Positions 22,366 to 33,735 of a DNA stretch of 64,000 nt are shown here, piece after piece. How positions within the stretch are numbered: position 1 is the stretch's first letter; each line of letters starts with the position of its first letter. The stretch is taken from the NCBI GenBank assembly GCA_017163975.1, contig JAFFSR010000004.1, positions 3,348,001 through 3,412,000 on the forward strand. Direction: 5' to 3'. Made by a program: the position numbers and the translations under genes. This stretch comes from Anastatus disparis. Taxonomy: Eukaryota > Arthropoda > Insecta > Hymenoptera > Eupelmidae. Under the pieces are notes generated by a model. That model did not search any database, was not told where the DNA came from, and saw nothing but the letters and a program-made list of their open reading frames with translations.

Positions 22366-23076
22366 CAGTCGACGATCTGAGTCCCGCCGCTTTCTCCTCC
22401 ATCGACTCACTCGTGCGTTACCCCCACTCGCTGACTAAAAGAATTTGTTTCCACACATTCTGAGTGCCGCCGCTGCTCATGCGATCTAATAACTTGTAAA
22501 AATAAGTTTATTAGTTTGATTTTTTTTGTGTAAAGTCCAATAAATTTTTATTGAAATAAAAATTAACGAAAATTATACAATATTGCATAATTCTCATTTA
22601 TATTTGCTGAAAAAAATATAAAAATTAAACTAGATATAATTAATTATTCAATAAAATGTTAGTTAATTAAAAATTTACGTGATCTCTTTATAAATAAAAG
22701 ATAAAATGAATCTTATTTTATTTAATTTTTATAATAACAATGAATATTTAGTACATCAATAAATAATATATTGTTTAATTTTAAATTTATGTTACCTATA
22801 AATAAAAAAATTCAATTTTCACATTTTTTATAGTAAATATAAATGAGAATTATGCAATATGATACTATTTATTTTACCTTTTATTTCAATAAACATTTAT
22901 TGTATTCTAAACAAAAAAATTAAACTATAATAAACCCATTTTTACAAGTTAAAAAGTCGCATAGAGCAGCGGCGGGACTCAGAATGTTTGGATACAAATT
23001 CTTTTACTTAGCTAGTGGGGGTAACGCGTGAGCGAGTCGATGGAGGAGAAGGCGGCGGGATTCAGATCATCGACTG
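22366..23076. mobile_element. Foldback MITE with CAGTCGACGATC ends, copy 1
   Basis: Begins CAGTCGACGATCTGAGTCCC and ends in the inverse, GATCATCGACTG. The arms pair almost to the centre (for example 'cataattctcatttatatttgctga' against 'tagtaaatataaatgagaattatg'). The left flank is TA; the right flank is CATA. The CAGT start and TA flank resemble Tc1/pogo-type MITEs. A half copy is at 61107-61411. Confidence 0.75.
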
Positions 23077-23087
23077 CATATCAAGAG

Positions 23088-23160
23088 GCGCGGCAGCGCC
23101 TCGACGGCGAGTTAAGGTACGAATACGAAAACGTCGAGGCGCTCCTCTTATACTTTGAAT
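23088..23160. repeat. AAGAGGCGCGG hairpin motif, copy 2
   Basis: AAGAGGCGCGGCAGCGCCTCGACGGCG is followed by 'gttaaggtacgaatacgaaaa' and CGTCGAGGCGCTCCTCTTATA, so both a small and a larger hairpin can form. The phrase 'cgacggcgagtcagggtacgaatacggaaa' returns alone at 23517-23547. Confidence 0.6.
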
Positions 23161-23631
23161 TAGAGTGTCGAAAATTTTAAAATAGAATCTTTTGAAAATG
23201 CATTCATATATTTTATAAATACAAATTGATAATGAAAGATTTTTATTTTATCTTTAATTTAAAAAAAGTTTTATGACGATCGGTTTACTCAATCTCGAGA
23301 AAACGTAATCTAAAATTTTAAAGTGTCGATTTCGCGTTATGAAAATTCTTCTTCGTCATCAGCCCTTCAATTTTTGTTTCCAGCCTGTGACGTCACACTT
23401 TAATATTGTAGGAGAGCTATGAGCATATTTTTTATGTTTTTCGGCTATAGTATAGTAGTTAGTATGGTGCATGCGGTTTGTATTCAAGTTAGTATATCAT
23501 GCTATAGTATATATATCGACGGCGAGTCAGGGTACGAATACGGAAATTATTTATTTATACTTATAATTAAAATAATATTTTCGTATAAACGTATTCTATA
23601 ATTCTAACATAGTATGATTTTTTTATTATCA

Positions 23632-25190
23632 ACTAAACCCTTTCTTGTGAATGATGTTTCGTCGACCCGGAGGTCCTCCAACTCACCTAAACATCATCTA
23701 CAGGAAATGACAAAAATGTATATATTTCCAATTATAATACTAAATGTGTTTCCTCGTGGATGATGTTTCGTGATCCTGGCGGCCATCCTGGCCACCTGGA
23801 CATCATCTCCAAGAAGTGACAAAAAATTTTAAATTATAATACTAGATTCACTTTCTCGAGAATGATGTTTCGTCGACCTGGAGGTCGTCCAGGTCACCTG
23901 GACATCATCTCCAAGAAGTGACAAAAAATGTTTAATTATAATACTAGATTCACTTTCTCGAGAATGATGTTTTGTCGACCTGGAGTTCGTCCAGGTCACC
24001 TGGACATCATCTCCAAGAAGTGACAAAAAATTTATATATTTCCAATGAAAATACTAGATGTGTTTCCTTGTGAATGATATTTCGTGATCCTGGAGGCCAT
24101 CCTGGCCACCTGGACATCATCTCCAGGAAGTGACAAAAAATTTTAAATTATAATACTAAATTCACTTTCTCGAGAATGATGTTTCGTCGACCTGGAGGTC
24201 GTCCAGGTCACCTGGACATCATCTCCAAGAAGTGACAAAAAATTTTTAATTATAATACTAGATTCACTTTCTCGAGAATGATGTTTTGTCGACCTGGAGG
24301 TCATCTAGGTCACCTGGACATCATCTATAGGAAGTGACAAAAATTTATATATTTTCAATGATAATACTATATGTGTTTCCTTGTGAATGATGTTTCGTGA
24401 TCCTGGAGGTCATCCTGGCCACCTGGACATCATCTCCAGGAAGTGACAAAAAATTTTTTAATTTCAATTATAATACTAGATGCACTTTCTGAATGATGTT
24501 TCGTCGACCTGGAGGTCGTCCAGGTCACCTGGACATCATCTCCAAGAAGTGACAAAAAATTTTTAATTATAATACTAGATTCACTTTCTCGAGAATGATG
24601 TTTTGTCGACCTGGAGGTCGTCCAGGTCACCTGGACATCATCTCCAAGAAGTGACAAAAAATTTATATATTTCCAATGAAAATACTAGATGTGTTTCCTT
24701 GTGAATGATATTTCGTGATCCTGGAGGCCATCCTGGCCACCTGGACATCATCTCCAGGAAGTGACAAAAAATTTTAAATTATAATACTAAATTCACTTTC
24801 TCGAGAATGATGTTTCGTCGACCTGGAGGTCATCCTGGCCACCTGGACATCATCTCCAAGAAGTGACAAAAAATTTTTAATTATAATACTAGATTCACTT
24901 TCTCGAGAATGATGTTTTGTCGACCTGGAGGTCATCTAGGTCACCTGGACATCATCTATAGGAAGTGACAAAAATTTATATATTTTCAATGATAATACTA
25001 TATGTGTTTCCTTGTGAATGATGTTTCGTGATCCTGGAGGTCATCCTGGCCACCTGGACATCATCTCCAGGAAGTGACAAAAAATTTTTTAATTTCAATT
25101 ATAATACTAGATGCACTTTCTGAATGATGTTTCGTCGACCTAGAGGTTGTCCAGGTCACCTGGACATCATCTTCAGGAAGTGATAAAAAT
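23632..25190. repeat. Satellite array: 15 units of ~104 bp with nested palindromes
   Basis: Fifteen occurrences of ACATCATCT, from about 23689 to 25161. Each unit has 'gaatgatgtttcg', a palindromic core such as CCTGGAGGTCGTCCAGG or CCAGGTCACCTGG, then 'gacatcatctccaagaagtgacaaaaa' and an AT-rich tail. Two unit types alternate: 'cgtgatcctggaggccatcctggcc' and 'cgtcgacctggaggtcgtccaggtc'. Units 4-9 repeat as units 10-15 with a shift of about 630 bases, a higher-order repeat. The minus strand stays open in places and encodes a repeated peptide (LLGDDVQVTWTTSRSTKHH), most likely incidental. Confidence 0.9.
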
Positions 25191-25811
25191 GTACGTTAAT
25201 TTGTAATTAATGTATTCAAGCGTCTACTGAAAAATCGTGTTACGATTAATTAAACATAAAAAAATTAATTGAACATAAATGTTTAATTTAATTAAACATT
25301 TTATCAAATTTTGTTCACTTTCTAATTTTTTTTGTTTTGAATATTTAATTGTCTACAATTTCTTAATAAATTTTAAAAAGATTTTTTGTTATATTTCGTA
25401 TCTAGTTTTATAGAGTTATACAAAAGTTATATATAATCATTTTCAGATACAAACTATATCCAGTAAACTATATCGAGTACTTCCGTATTTAATTCATTCT
25501 TTTTGATATGAAGTTCGTAATCTTTCAAACTATTAAATAAATATACAATTTTGGCTGAAGAAAGTTTAGAAATCAATCAAGTAATCGTCGAGTATTACTT
25601 TATTCAATTCATTCTTTTTAATAAAAAGGAATGAAATTGACATTGATTAATAAGCTCTTTTGTTTCAACTTTTTTAAATAATATAAAATTCATAAAAATA
25701 CCATTAAACTATTTTTTTATTTTATAATTTTATCAAATTTCTTGAAATTTTTTGAATATTATAACTGTTAATTTTGTTTTTAATCATTGTTCAAATTGAT
25801 AAATACTATTT

Positions 25812-27014
25812 AATCTTTATTATTACTTTTAAAAAAGTATATTTTAGGCGAGTTCAGGTATTGAATAGTATAGTATTCTTTAGAACATTTTTTCTAAATA
25901 TTTTATTTTACCCAATACATAATATTTTTTTTATTTTAGCTTTCGAAAGTACTGAAATATCATCATCAAGTTTATACTTTTTATTTGATTTATCTTTAGT
26001 TTTTGCTTAAGAAAGTTTTGAAATCAATCAAGCAATCGTCGAGTACTTCCGTATTAATTCATTCTTTTTAATATGAAGTTCATAATATGAATAATATGAA
26101 ATTCATAAAATATTTACAGTTTTGGCTAAAGAAAGTTTCGAAATCAATCAAGCAATCGTCGAGTACTTCTGTATTCAATTCATTTTTTTAAAGCTTTTTT
26201 AGAGCTTTAAAACATATTAAATTTTACTAAATATCTACAAAATAACTTGCCAGGCCCGTAGATTAATATTTTGTTGGTGAAATGCTCAATGTTAATGTGT
26301 ACTGGTTTATAATTTAATTGTTAGCTAATTCACGTGTGTTAAATAACAGTTTAAAATATGAATTTAATAAATACATATACATTCAAAGATAAAGAACAAA
26401 AATACATCCTATTACAATAAATAAAAATCTATTTTGTGCTCAAAAATTATTTTTTTATATGTGATGTTATGTAACGCAGAGAATTCAATATTCTTAGTTT
26501 TCTTTCGCTTTTTTTTACTATAAAAACTTTAAAATTATCAATTACACCATGAACTATTAATCTACGGGCCTGGCAAGTTATTTTGTAGATATTTAGTAAA
26601 ATTTAATATGTTTTAAAGCTCTAAAAAAAGCTTTAAAAAAAATGAATTGAATACAGAAGTACTCGACGATTGCTTGATTGATTTCGAAACTTTCTTTAGC
26701 CAAAACTGTAAATATTTTATGAATTTCATATTATTCATATTATGAACTTCATATTAAAAAGAATGAATTAATACGGAAGTACTCGACGATTGCTTGATTG
26801 ATTTCAAAACTTTCTTAAGCAAAAACTAAAGATAAATCAAATAAAAAGTATAAACTTGATGATGATATTTCAGTACTTTCGAAAGCTAAAATAAAAAAAA
26901 TATTATGTATTGGGTAAAATAAAATATTTAGAAAAAATGTTCTAAAGAATACTATACTATTCAATACCTGAACTCGCCTAAAATATACTTTTTTAAAAGT
27001 AATAATAAAGATTT
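25812..27014. repeat. 1.2-kb foldback with internal direct repeats
   Basis: Arms of about 460 bases (25812-26275 and 26553-27014) are nearly perfect inverses, from 'atctttattattacttttaaaaaag' to 'ccaggcccgtagatta'. The spacer is about 280 bases. Each arm carries two copies of 'tcaatcaagcaatcgtcgagtactt'; a further diverged copy lies outside the arm near 25575-25605. No ORF. Confidence 0.85.
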
Positions 27015-28039
27015 TGAAAATACAAAAGATATAAATCTAAAAGTATTATTATATTATTTTGAAATTACAATTTCTTTATTTCTATTTCTAACGTCGGAAA
27101 TTGTATTAATAAATATAAACGAAAATCATAAATCTAAAAATTATTATTATAATACAATCTTCTTGCTTAAACGAACTTATGAAAATCAAATTGAATACCA
27201 ACAACCGGTGAAGGATATGTACATACATATACACATATTGTTTAATAAACCAGGAACTTTAAGGTAAGCCTGACAAATTATTTAAAAACCTTTCTCTTTT
27301 TAATCCCTTCCGATTCTTAACGAGTTCTCGAGCTCGCAAAAGAAATCCATCTTTTTTCCTCTCTGCCACACGATTAAATATATTTGCTACGCATCCACTC
27401 GGCGTAGCTAAACTATAACGTTTATTGATAAAATTATATTTATATTTATTAATAATCAGAACGTTACAATTCGTTTCTTAATTGTTATAATTAAAGTGGA
27501 TGTGATTGAAAAAAAAATATCCTATCTCGGCTCCTATTGACCTTAGAGAGGTCTTTTTTTCAAATCTTCGTTTCGAACTCAGCTATAAGAATATTCAAAA
27601 TAAAAAAGCCCCAGCTTCTTTTATTTATAAAAAACACCCTCTTTTTTAAAGCGTTATAAAAAGGGTTGCAATTGAATTTTCTCATTTGCTCTGAATGGAA
27701 AATGAAAATTTTCACCTTCATAAAGAGTTTAAGCCTTTATGCAACTCAGTATGTGTTCATCCAAAAAAAATTATAACTTTCAACATTATGTGTCTTGGGA
27801 TAAACAATAGGGAATATCTCAGTAACAAATTAACCGATTTACTATTACAAACCTCTCTTTTTATTTGGATGTATGAAAGCTTCCTTGGAGAAGTAAAAAA
27901 AAATTATTTTCGCAATAAATAATTGATATTAAAAAAATGGTCATTTTTGAGGGTTTTTTGGCCTTTTTGCAATAACTAATTGGCGAAAATAATCGCGACA
28001 CCACTCAAATTATATTTTTATTAAAAACTTTTTTTCTTA
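27015..28039. other. AT-rich sequence, no gene recognised
   Basis: 27190-27480 is slightly less AT-rich and contains 'aataaaccaggaactttaaggtaag', but no LTR ends or ORF. A 75-codon frame at 27695-27922 has no domain. 27960-28020 contains the 'aataactaattggcgaaaat' phrase seen elsewhere. Confidence 0.4.
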
Positions 28040-28245
28040 AATGCATACGTTGCTTTAGAGAATTAAAAAACTTGTTTTGCCCAACTTTGCACCCTCCTGG
28101 AGCATTTTCTATCGTTTTTTTGTTACATTTTATATAGGGTATGTTTTTTCATTGCCCTTCACAATTTTATATAAGTTTCACTAAACCCCCAATTAATGTC
28201 TAAAATAGCCTTATTTTTTGCTCTATTGATTAGACTATTAACATT
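28040..28245 (-). repeat. Dispersed repeat, copy 2 (inverted partner of 19497-19695)
   Basis: Reads 'gcccaactttgcaccctcctggagcattttc' and 'tgttacattttatatagggtatgtttttt', the inverse of the earlier copy with scattered differences. Confidence 0.65.
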
Positions 28246-28554
28246 TCAGTTAATTTTTAATACAATGAGAAAAATTTGTCTTTTAAAGGCTTTCAAAATT
28301 AGTTTGAAATGATGTTTTTAGAATTTTCTTATGACATTTCTTTTCGAATATATACCCATTTTTTCGACCTCCTGTTTTTCAGATAGAGACATCGAACTTT
28401 TGATTACTACTGTAAATTTTTTAAATTATTCATAAAAATATTATTTAATAAAAAAATTCATGAAAAAATACTAAAACATATATGAAAAATTATATCTTTC
28501 TATATTATAAAGTATTTTCGTCGCTGCCGCTGCCACTGACGGCCTGTCAAATTA

Positions 28555-28850
28555 GAGTAAGCTAAAAGTTAGCTAACTTTTAGTCAACTTTTAACTGAAT
28601 TCCAGACAAATTCTAGCTAAATTCCAGCTAAAGCAAAAAGTTAGCTAAAAGTTAGCTTAATTCTAGCTAAAAGTTCGCTAAATTTTAGCTTAACTCTAGC
28701 TAAATTCTAGCTAAAAGTTAGCTGAAATCAGATAAAATTACACAATAGTTAGCTACATTAAATCAAAAGTTAGCTGAATTCAATTTAAATATTATCTTTT
28801 TTTGTAAACATTTTAGATGGGAATTAGCTAAAAGTTAGCAAAATTTATAT
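28555..28850. repeat. Degenerate short tandem array (AGCTAAAAGTTAGCT)
   Basis: Irregularly spaced copies of AGCTAAAAGTTAGCT and AATTCTAGCTAA. The unit itself is palindromic (AGCTAA...TTAGCT). A degraded minisatellite. Confidence 0.8.
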
Positions 28851-28992
28851 TAATTTTAAACAATTTCAGGTAAATTTTACTTTTAATAAATAAAATTAGA
28901 TTTATTCATATTTTTTCTATTTTTATTAAATGAGTTAAAAATGTTGTCATACATTCATATAAATTTAGAAAAAGTCCTTTTTTGAGGAATAA

Positions 28993-29135
28993 AATAGTAT
29001 ATTTCGATACTAGTGCGTGAAAGTTATTTTTTCCTCGTGTGGTGGTTTGCGCCTGAGCGGAGCGAGGGTGAAAAGGTCACACAAGGAAGAAATCACTTTC
29101 TCGCACAAGTATGGAACTGTATTTTTTGACATGAC
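28993..29135. repeat. AATAGTWYATTA hairpin element, copy 7
   Basis: Begins AATAGTATATTTCGATACTAGTGCG. Arms 'gtgcgtgaaagttattttttcctcgtgtg' and 'cacacaaggaagaaatcactttctcgcac' flank the centre GCGCCTGAGCGGAGCGAGGG. The far end reads 'aagtatggaactgtatttt'. Confidence 0.7.
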
Positions 29136-29405
29136 GTGTAAGGAGTTCAATTTTCGCACGTGTCACTTTGCGATTCATGTGCGAAATCGAGCTTTGCGCA
29201 TGGAGAGTAAAAAGATTTTACAAATTTTTTAAAAATTAATAATAAAAATATAATATTTAAAAGGAGAACGAAAAAAAAAGGTCAAACATCGGGTTTCAAC
29301 TTGGCAAAATTAGTATTAGTGTCAAGGTGCGTAAAAACTTAGTGACCACGGCCACCTTACACCTTAGTCGACCCGATTAGAAACGAATGAGGTCCCTATA
29401 AAGTA

Positions 29406-29560
29406 ACCTAAAATTACAATAAGGTCCCTTTAGGGTGCCCTACAGAATCAGTAGATGGCATGTAAGGGGCTATTCTGAGGTCCCGATAGGGCTGATTCAT
29501 TTTCAGATGTGCCCTATTATTACCCGTTTAGCACCTGACAGTTGCATGACAATCGATATT
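29406..29560 (+). repeat. 155-bp direct repeat left of LINE-B
   Basis: Runs from 'acctaaaattacaataaggtccctt' to 'tgacaatcgatatt'. It is repeated, with roughly 10 percent difference by eye, at 31024-31180 immediately after the LINE tail. Confidence 0.85.
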
Positions 29561-29594
29561 TAAGAAATGGGGGCTTGAACCCTCCACCATCCTT

Positions 29595-31023
29595 TGGATG
29601 TTTAGGACAATCTTTATTCCTATACTAACTCATGCAGCAGTGATATGGTGGAAACCTACCAGCCAAACCGAAACTGCGAAGCTCCTAGACAGGCTAAAGG
29701 GACTTGTCCTGAGAGCCATGACAGGGGCAATCAGGACTACTCCTATAGAAGCCTTGGACTTCTTGATGGGAGTGGTACCCCTAACTATATGTACAAAAGG
29801 CTGCTACAAGGTCTGCATGCAGACTGATTGCTCTTAATATGTGAACAGGGAAAGGTGAACACACTAACCCTCCTTGTCTTAAACAGGATGTGTTACTAAA
29901 GATGAGGTCAGATCTAATGGTGACGAAATATCACTTTGACAATAAATTCGAGGTGATTTTCCCATCCAGAGAAGACTGGCTGTCAGAAGAAGGGAATGAT
30001 ATAATACCGAGTTCAGGCGACATTTGGTAAACGGATGGATCAAAGTTCGCAACGGATACTGGAGCCGGCATCTACCGAAGGAGGTTTGGAAAGGGTACTA
30101 TGGTACTGCTGGGCAAACAAGCTTCAATCTTTCAAGCAGAACTGGTGGTCATACTGATCTGTGCTCAATTGGCACTGGATGCGAACAACCAAGACATAGT
30201 GAACATTTGTTCAGATAGCAAAGGGGCGCTCATGGCCTTAAAAAGCTACAAAACTAAGTCTAGCTTGGTAGAAGAGTGTATCAACTCACTAAATATTTTA
30301 GGAGAAAGATGCAGGAAACTCAAACTTCATTTCGTTCCCAGTCACGCGCGAATCAAAGGCAACAGGGTAGCAGACGATCGAGTAAAATTGTCTGCAATAA
30401 CACCACTAATTGGCCCTGAACCTGCGTTGGGAATTCAGACGAGCCAAATTAAAGAAAGAATGTGTCACTGGCGAGAGACACAACATAGGACAACCTGGAG
30501 GAACACACCAGGTTGCAAACAAACGAAAGCTCTGCTGGGGGACGATCCTAATCACGCTTGGTTGGCACAGGGTCCGAACCTTGGCAGAGAAGACATGAAC
30601 ATAGTCCCACAAATAGCGACAGAGTATAGTAAATTAAATTACCATATGTACAACATAAAAGTAGCTGGTTATCCTGCATGCAGATGGTGCGGGGTCGCCT
30701 TGGAGACGGCTCAGCACATTCTCTGTGAGTATGAGGAACTAGTGACAACTAGAATGAAACATATATGAATGGAGTACTCTGATATTGATAAAATTAAGGT
30801 ACTTTCCTTAAATAAAAAGTGATCTCTTTATACAAAGAGATCACGAAATAATACGTATCCAATTTTGTACAACCGCACATGCCCGGAACCCATCCATAAG
30901 GCTGTGGTGAAGGGTTGCTGGTGGGACTAAACTATTGGGTTGCAAAAGGCCTTTGGCCTAGGCAACATCAGGTGGCTTTATTCTCATAGAGCAACCTACC
31001 TGTCATCTTTAATAATAATAATA
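29595..31023 (+). mobile_element. LINE-B: 5'-truncated non-LTR element with (TAA)n tail
   Basis: Only the C-terminal part of ORF2 remains. 29598-29837 matches the end of a Jockey/I-type reverse transcriptase (IPILTHAAVIWWKPT, GAIRTTPIEALDFLMGVVPL). An RNase H domain follows, then a Cys-rich C-terminus (CRWCGVALETAQHILCEYE). The 3' UTR ends in an (AAT)n run at 31009-31023. RNase H and a TAA-type tail point to the I group of LINEs. Several frameshifts separate the pieces. Confidence 0.85.
30020..30768 (+). pseudogene. LINE-B RNase H and C-terminal zinc-knuckle region
   Basis: The open frame 30100-30768 (222 codons) begins inside the RNase H domain. The first catalytic region (TDGSKFATDTGAG in a shifted frame near 30033) lies just upstream. 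In frame follow the helix QAELVVILICAQLA, the Asp-containing NICSDSKGALMALKS and HFVPSHARIKGNRVADDR, where SHxxIxGNxxAD is the last RNase H motif. The C-terminus has CRWCGVALETAQHILCEYE, the CxxC...H...C pattern typical of these LINEs. RNase H would remove the RNA template during reverse transcription. The frameshift near 30090 makes this a pseudogene. Confidence 0.8.
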
Positions 31024-31180
31024 AACCTAAAATTATTATAAGGTCCCTTTAGGGTGCGCTACAGGATCACTAGATGGTATGTAATGGGGCTATTCTGAGA
31101 TCCCGATAGGACTGCTTCATTTTCAGATGTGCCCTATTATTACCCGTTTATCACCTGACAGTGGCCTGACAATCGATATT
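31024..31180 (+). repeat. 157-bp direct repeat right of LINE-B
   Basis: Partner of 29406-29560. It starts directly at the LINE (TAA)n tail and ends 'tgacaatcgatatt'. Confidence 0.85.
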
Positions 31181-32126
31181 GAAAAAATTCTAAGTGACAA
31201 CATAACCTCTTCTGATGCACGTGTATATTTGATGTAAAAGAAAACTATTTTTTTCGTAAAGTTAACTCTCAAATAATTTAAATATAAATAACATTCGACA
31301 CGAAAAAAAACTGGTGTGGCAGTCTTTGGGACTGGCCGACAAAAGTGAAACTTCTTTACGAAATCATAGAACTCATAAATGTTTATTTAAGTTCTATCAC
31401 TGTTTCATTTAATTTTTAAATAATTTTAAAATTAAATAAAACTAAATTAAAATAATTTAGTTTATTTAAAGAATTAATTTTTTTTTAATTTCAAATAAGA
31501 TAGTGTATGAAATTTTTGTTAATAATATTTATTTTACAAAAATACAATAATAGTTTAATTTTCAAAACGCTTATTGCCTTCTTTATTTATTTAATTTCAG
31601 ATATTCGTATTGCACATTTAGTATGCATACTATATCTGTGCGTTTGACATCAAGTTAGTACCGCGAATTTTTCTTTATACGTATTTAGTACCTTGGTTTG
31701 CATATAGGAGGCGCGGACGCTCCACCTATATATATACACTTTCGTTTCATTAGTTCCGTTGCATGTACCATCATGAAATCAATTCACTCCCGTATAATTT
31801 TTTTGATATATCTAATTTTTTTGCTTTCTATTACACGAATCGAAACCATCTCTTTATTTCTGCCTGAAGCTATTAGTTTTTATAAAAAATAAATTTTAAA
31901 TAGATTCGGTAAAACAGGTAACTGTGTCGGTATACAGCTGACTCTTATGGGAAGTGTATATCGTTGGTAAAGAAGTTTCACTTCAAAAAAATTATTTTAT
32001 TTTTAGATACAGTTCATATTTAGTAACATTGAATCTTTATACAACAGAATAAATGCATAATATATAAAATTGAGTTGAAAAATGATTTATTTATATTGTT
32101 TTATAAATACATTAATACATTGTATA
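31181..32126. other. AT-rich sequence with a short inverted pair
   Basis: 'aaagtgaaacttctttac' (31346-31363) is inverted at 31968-31984, which may mark ends of a small decayed element. 31704-31722 holds a GGAGGCGCGGACGCTCC hairpin, like the GAGGCGC motifs at 15555 and 23088. No gene recognised. Confidence 0.4.
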
Positions 32127-32691
32127 TTATAAACTGAAATCAACCGGATTATCAAATTTTTCCGGTTTTTCTTCGAGATATCCACTTTTAAACCAAGAAT
32201 ATTTAAAAAGATTTAAATATCTTGGTGACGAAAATTGGTTATGAACCAATGACTGAAGCCTAATAATATTATTTCTCGAATATAAATTCATATCGTAATC
32301 CATTAAAATAACTTTATCTGAAAGACGTCGAACAAAGTTTTTCCACACTCGAAATCCGTATACATCTAATGGTTGGATTTTTCCTGTAGTTCCAGTTGGA
32401 ATTTTCATAACATTAACGATCTTATTTTCTAGTCTAGTTTCTTCAATTACTTTTTCGCAGTGACCACTACGAGAATCTAGCAGCAATATACTGGTAGGAC
32501 CAACATTTAAATGAAAAATGTTCTTCAACCAAATTTTAAAAAGATCTGCAATAAAAGAATTTGTTCAACATTTTTCTACCAGCTTTCTGTTATTTTTAAA
32601 TTATATTTAATTATTACTTACCTGAAGTTAATTTTCCAGATTTATATGCTTCTACGTATACATTTTGAGGTTTAAACAATTTGGATTCTAC
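32127..32691 (-). pseudogene. Tigger/pogo-type transposase, 3' half (second and third catalytic Asp)
   Basis: The DDE domain of a CENP-B-like transposase. From the insertion junction it reads IVESKLFKPQNVYVEAYKSG, crosses an apparent 76-bp intron (32546-32621, donor CAG|GTAAGT, acceptor TTGCAG), then ILLLDSRSGHC (second Asp) and GKIQPLDVYGFRVWKNF (third Asp), ending NPVDFSL at 32127. The end matches the usual C-terminus of this family, so the 3' part is complete. The 5' half is 15.9 kb away at 48569-49140, separated by the large TIR element. Cut-and-paste transposases of this group move DNA into TA sites. Dead because it is split. Confidence 0.85.
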
Positions 32692-32697
32692 AATTGT
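32692..32697. repeat. Target duplication of the large TIR element, left copy (one base lost)
   Basis: AATTGT here, ATTGGT at the right end. Joining the two transposase halves restores frame and the phrase QFEPIVESKLF if the original site was ATTGGT on the plus strand and the left copy lost one G. Confidence 0.6.
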
Positions 32698-32904
32698 AGG
32701 CGAGAGGAACACCCCCAAAAAAGCGCTTAGTTTTCAAGAAGGTGACCGCTACCGTCCTACAAGCTAATTTTTTTTTTAAATTAAAGCTTTTGACCCCTAG
32801 ATTACGAATATAAACTTTTTTTTTAGTTCCGAGTCCGGGAACATAAAGAAAATGGCGGTTAAATGGGTAAAAATTCTACACGCACTGTAAGTAGTAAGGT
32901 AATA

Positions 32905-33104
32905 TTACTTTTCGCCATTCTAACCCTAAAATCGCAAATTCGTTGCTCTTTTTTGGCTCTCATAGCGAAAAATACTGTACGCAACTGGTATGGAAACACT
33001 TTTTTACGAAACTCGTTACGACCCTCACCTTCGGTTCGGGCCGTAAACTTCTCGTTTCGCAAATAAAGCCTTTCCATACCCGTTACGTAATGTACTATTG
33101 ATTT
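32905..33104. repeat. AATAGTWYATTA hairpin element, copy 8 (inverted)
   Basis: Ends GTAATGTACTATT. The long hairpin pairs 'atggaaacacttttttacgaaactcgttac' with 'gtttcgcaaataaagcctttccat'. Centre CCTCACCTTCGGTTCGGGCC. The homologous position in the right arm (48350-48380) has no insert, giving an empty-site comparison. Its closest relative in the window is at 17854. Confidence 0.8.
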
Positions 33105-33159
33105 ATCATTCAATTTGATCTTACCTTCTTTTTACTTCTATATATTTACGTATTTATAC

Positions 33160-33214
<55 letters not shown>

Positions 33215-33390
33215 TATATTGCGACGAGTATACATACCCGCGCATTTCAAATCTCCCGCCTAACGGCCAGCTACGATAGAACAGTTGTTCTGAGCTCAGC
33301 CGCTAGGCGGCAACCTCGAATGTCATTGCACGCAACGGGAAAAATGAGGCCAGAGTATATAAGAGGCCGAGAAGCTAACCAGAGCAGAGC

Positions 33391-33735
33391 TTTTCTATAT
33401 AAAGAGGATACAAGGAGTGATAACTAAGATTATGCTAGTATTATTAAAAATCGTTTATTATAAAAGAAGGTGGTTATGAACTATTATTACAAAAAGTACA
33501 AATTAATATTATAAAAAATGAGAACTGACAATCTAAATATAATACGCTTGCTCCGTATACAAAATTGACACGAACTTCGTCCGCTCGTCATCAAGGCTCG
33601 TGCGTCTCTGCCTTTTCCAAGACTCTTTTCGCGTTTTACAAAGTAAGCGCATGCGCATAAGGTTTTTCTTGCTATAGTATAAGTCAACTGACTACAAGCT
33701 AACATATTACAAGTTAATATATTATAACGCAAATA
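33391..33735 (-). repeat. BEL/Pao 3' LTR, lacking its first 7 bases
   Basis: 345 bp, identical to the 5' LTR except for two substitutions. It starts at TATTTGCG, fused directly to protease-region coding sequence. Confidence 0.9.

Noticed and set aside
23829..24657. Minus-strand ORFs with a repeated peptide and a CRISPR-like look of repeats and spacers
   Set aside because: Units are ~104 bp with near-identical spacers in an insect-like genome: this is a satellite, not CRISPR, and the peptide follows from repeat length.
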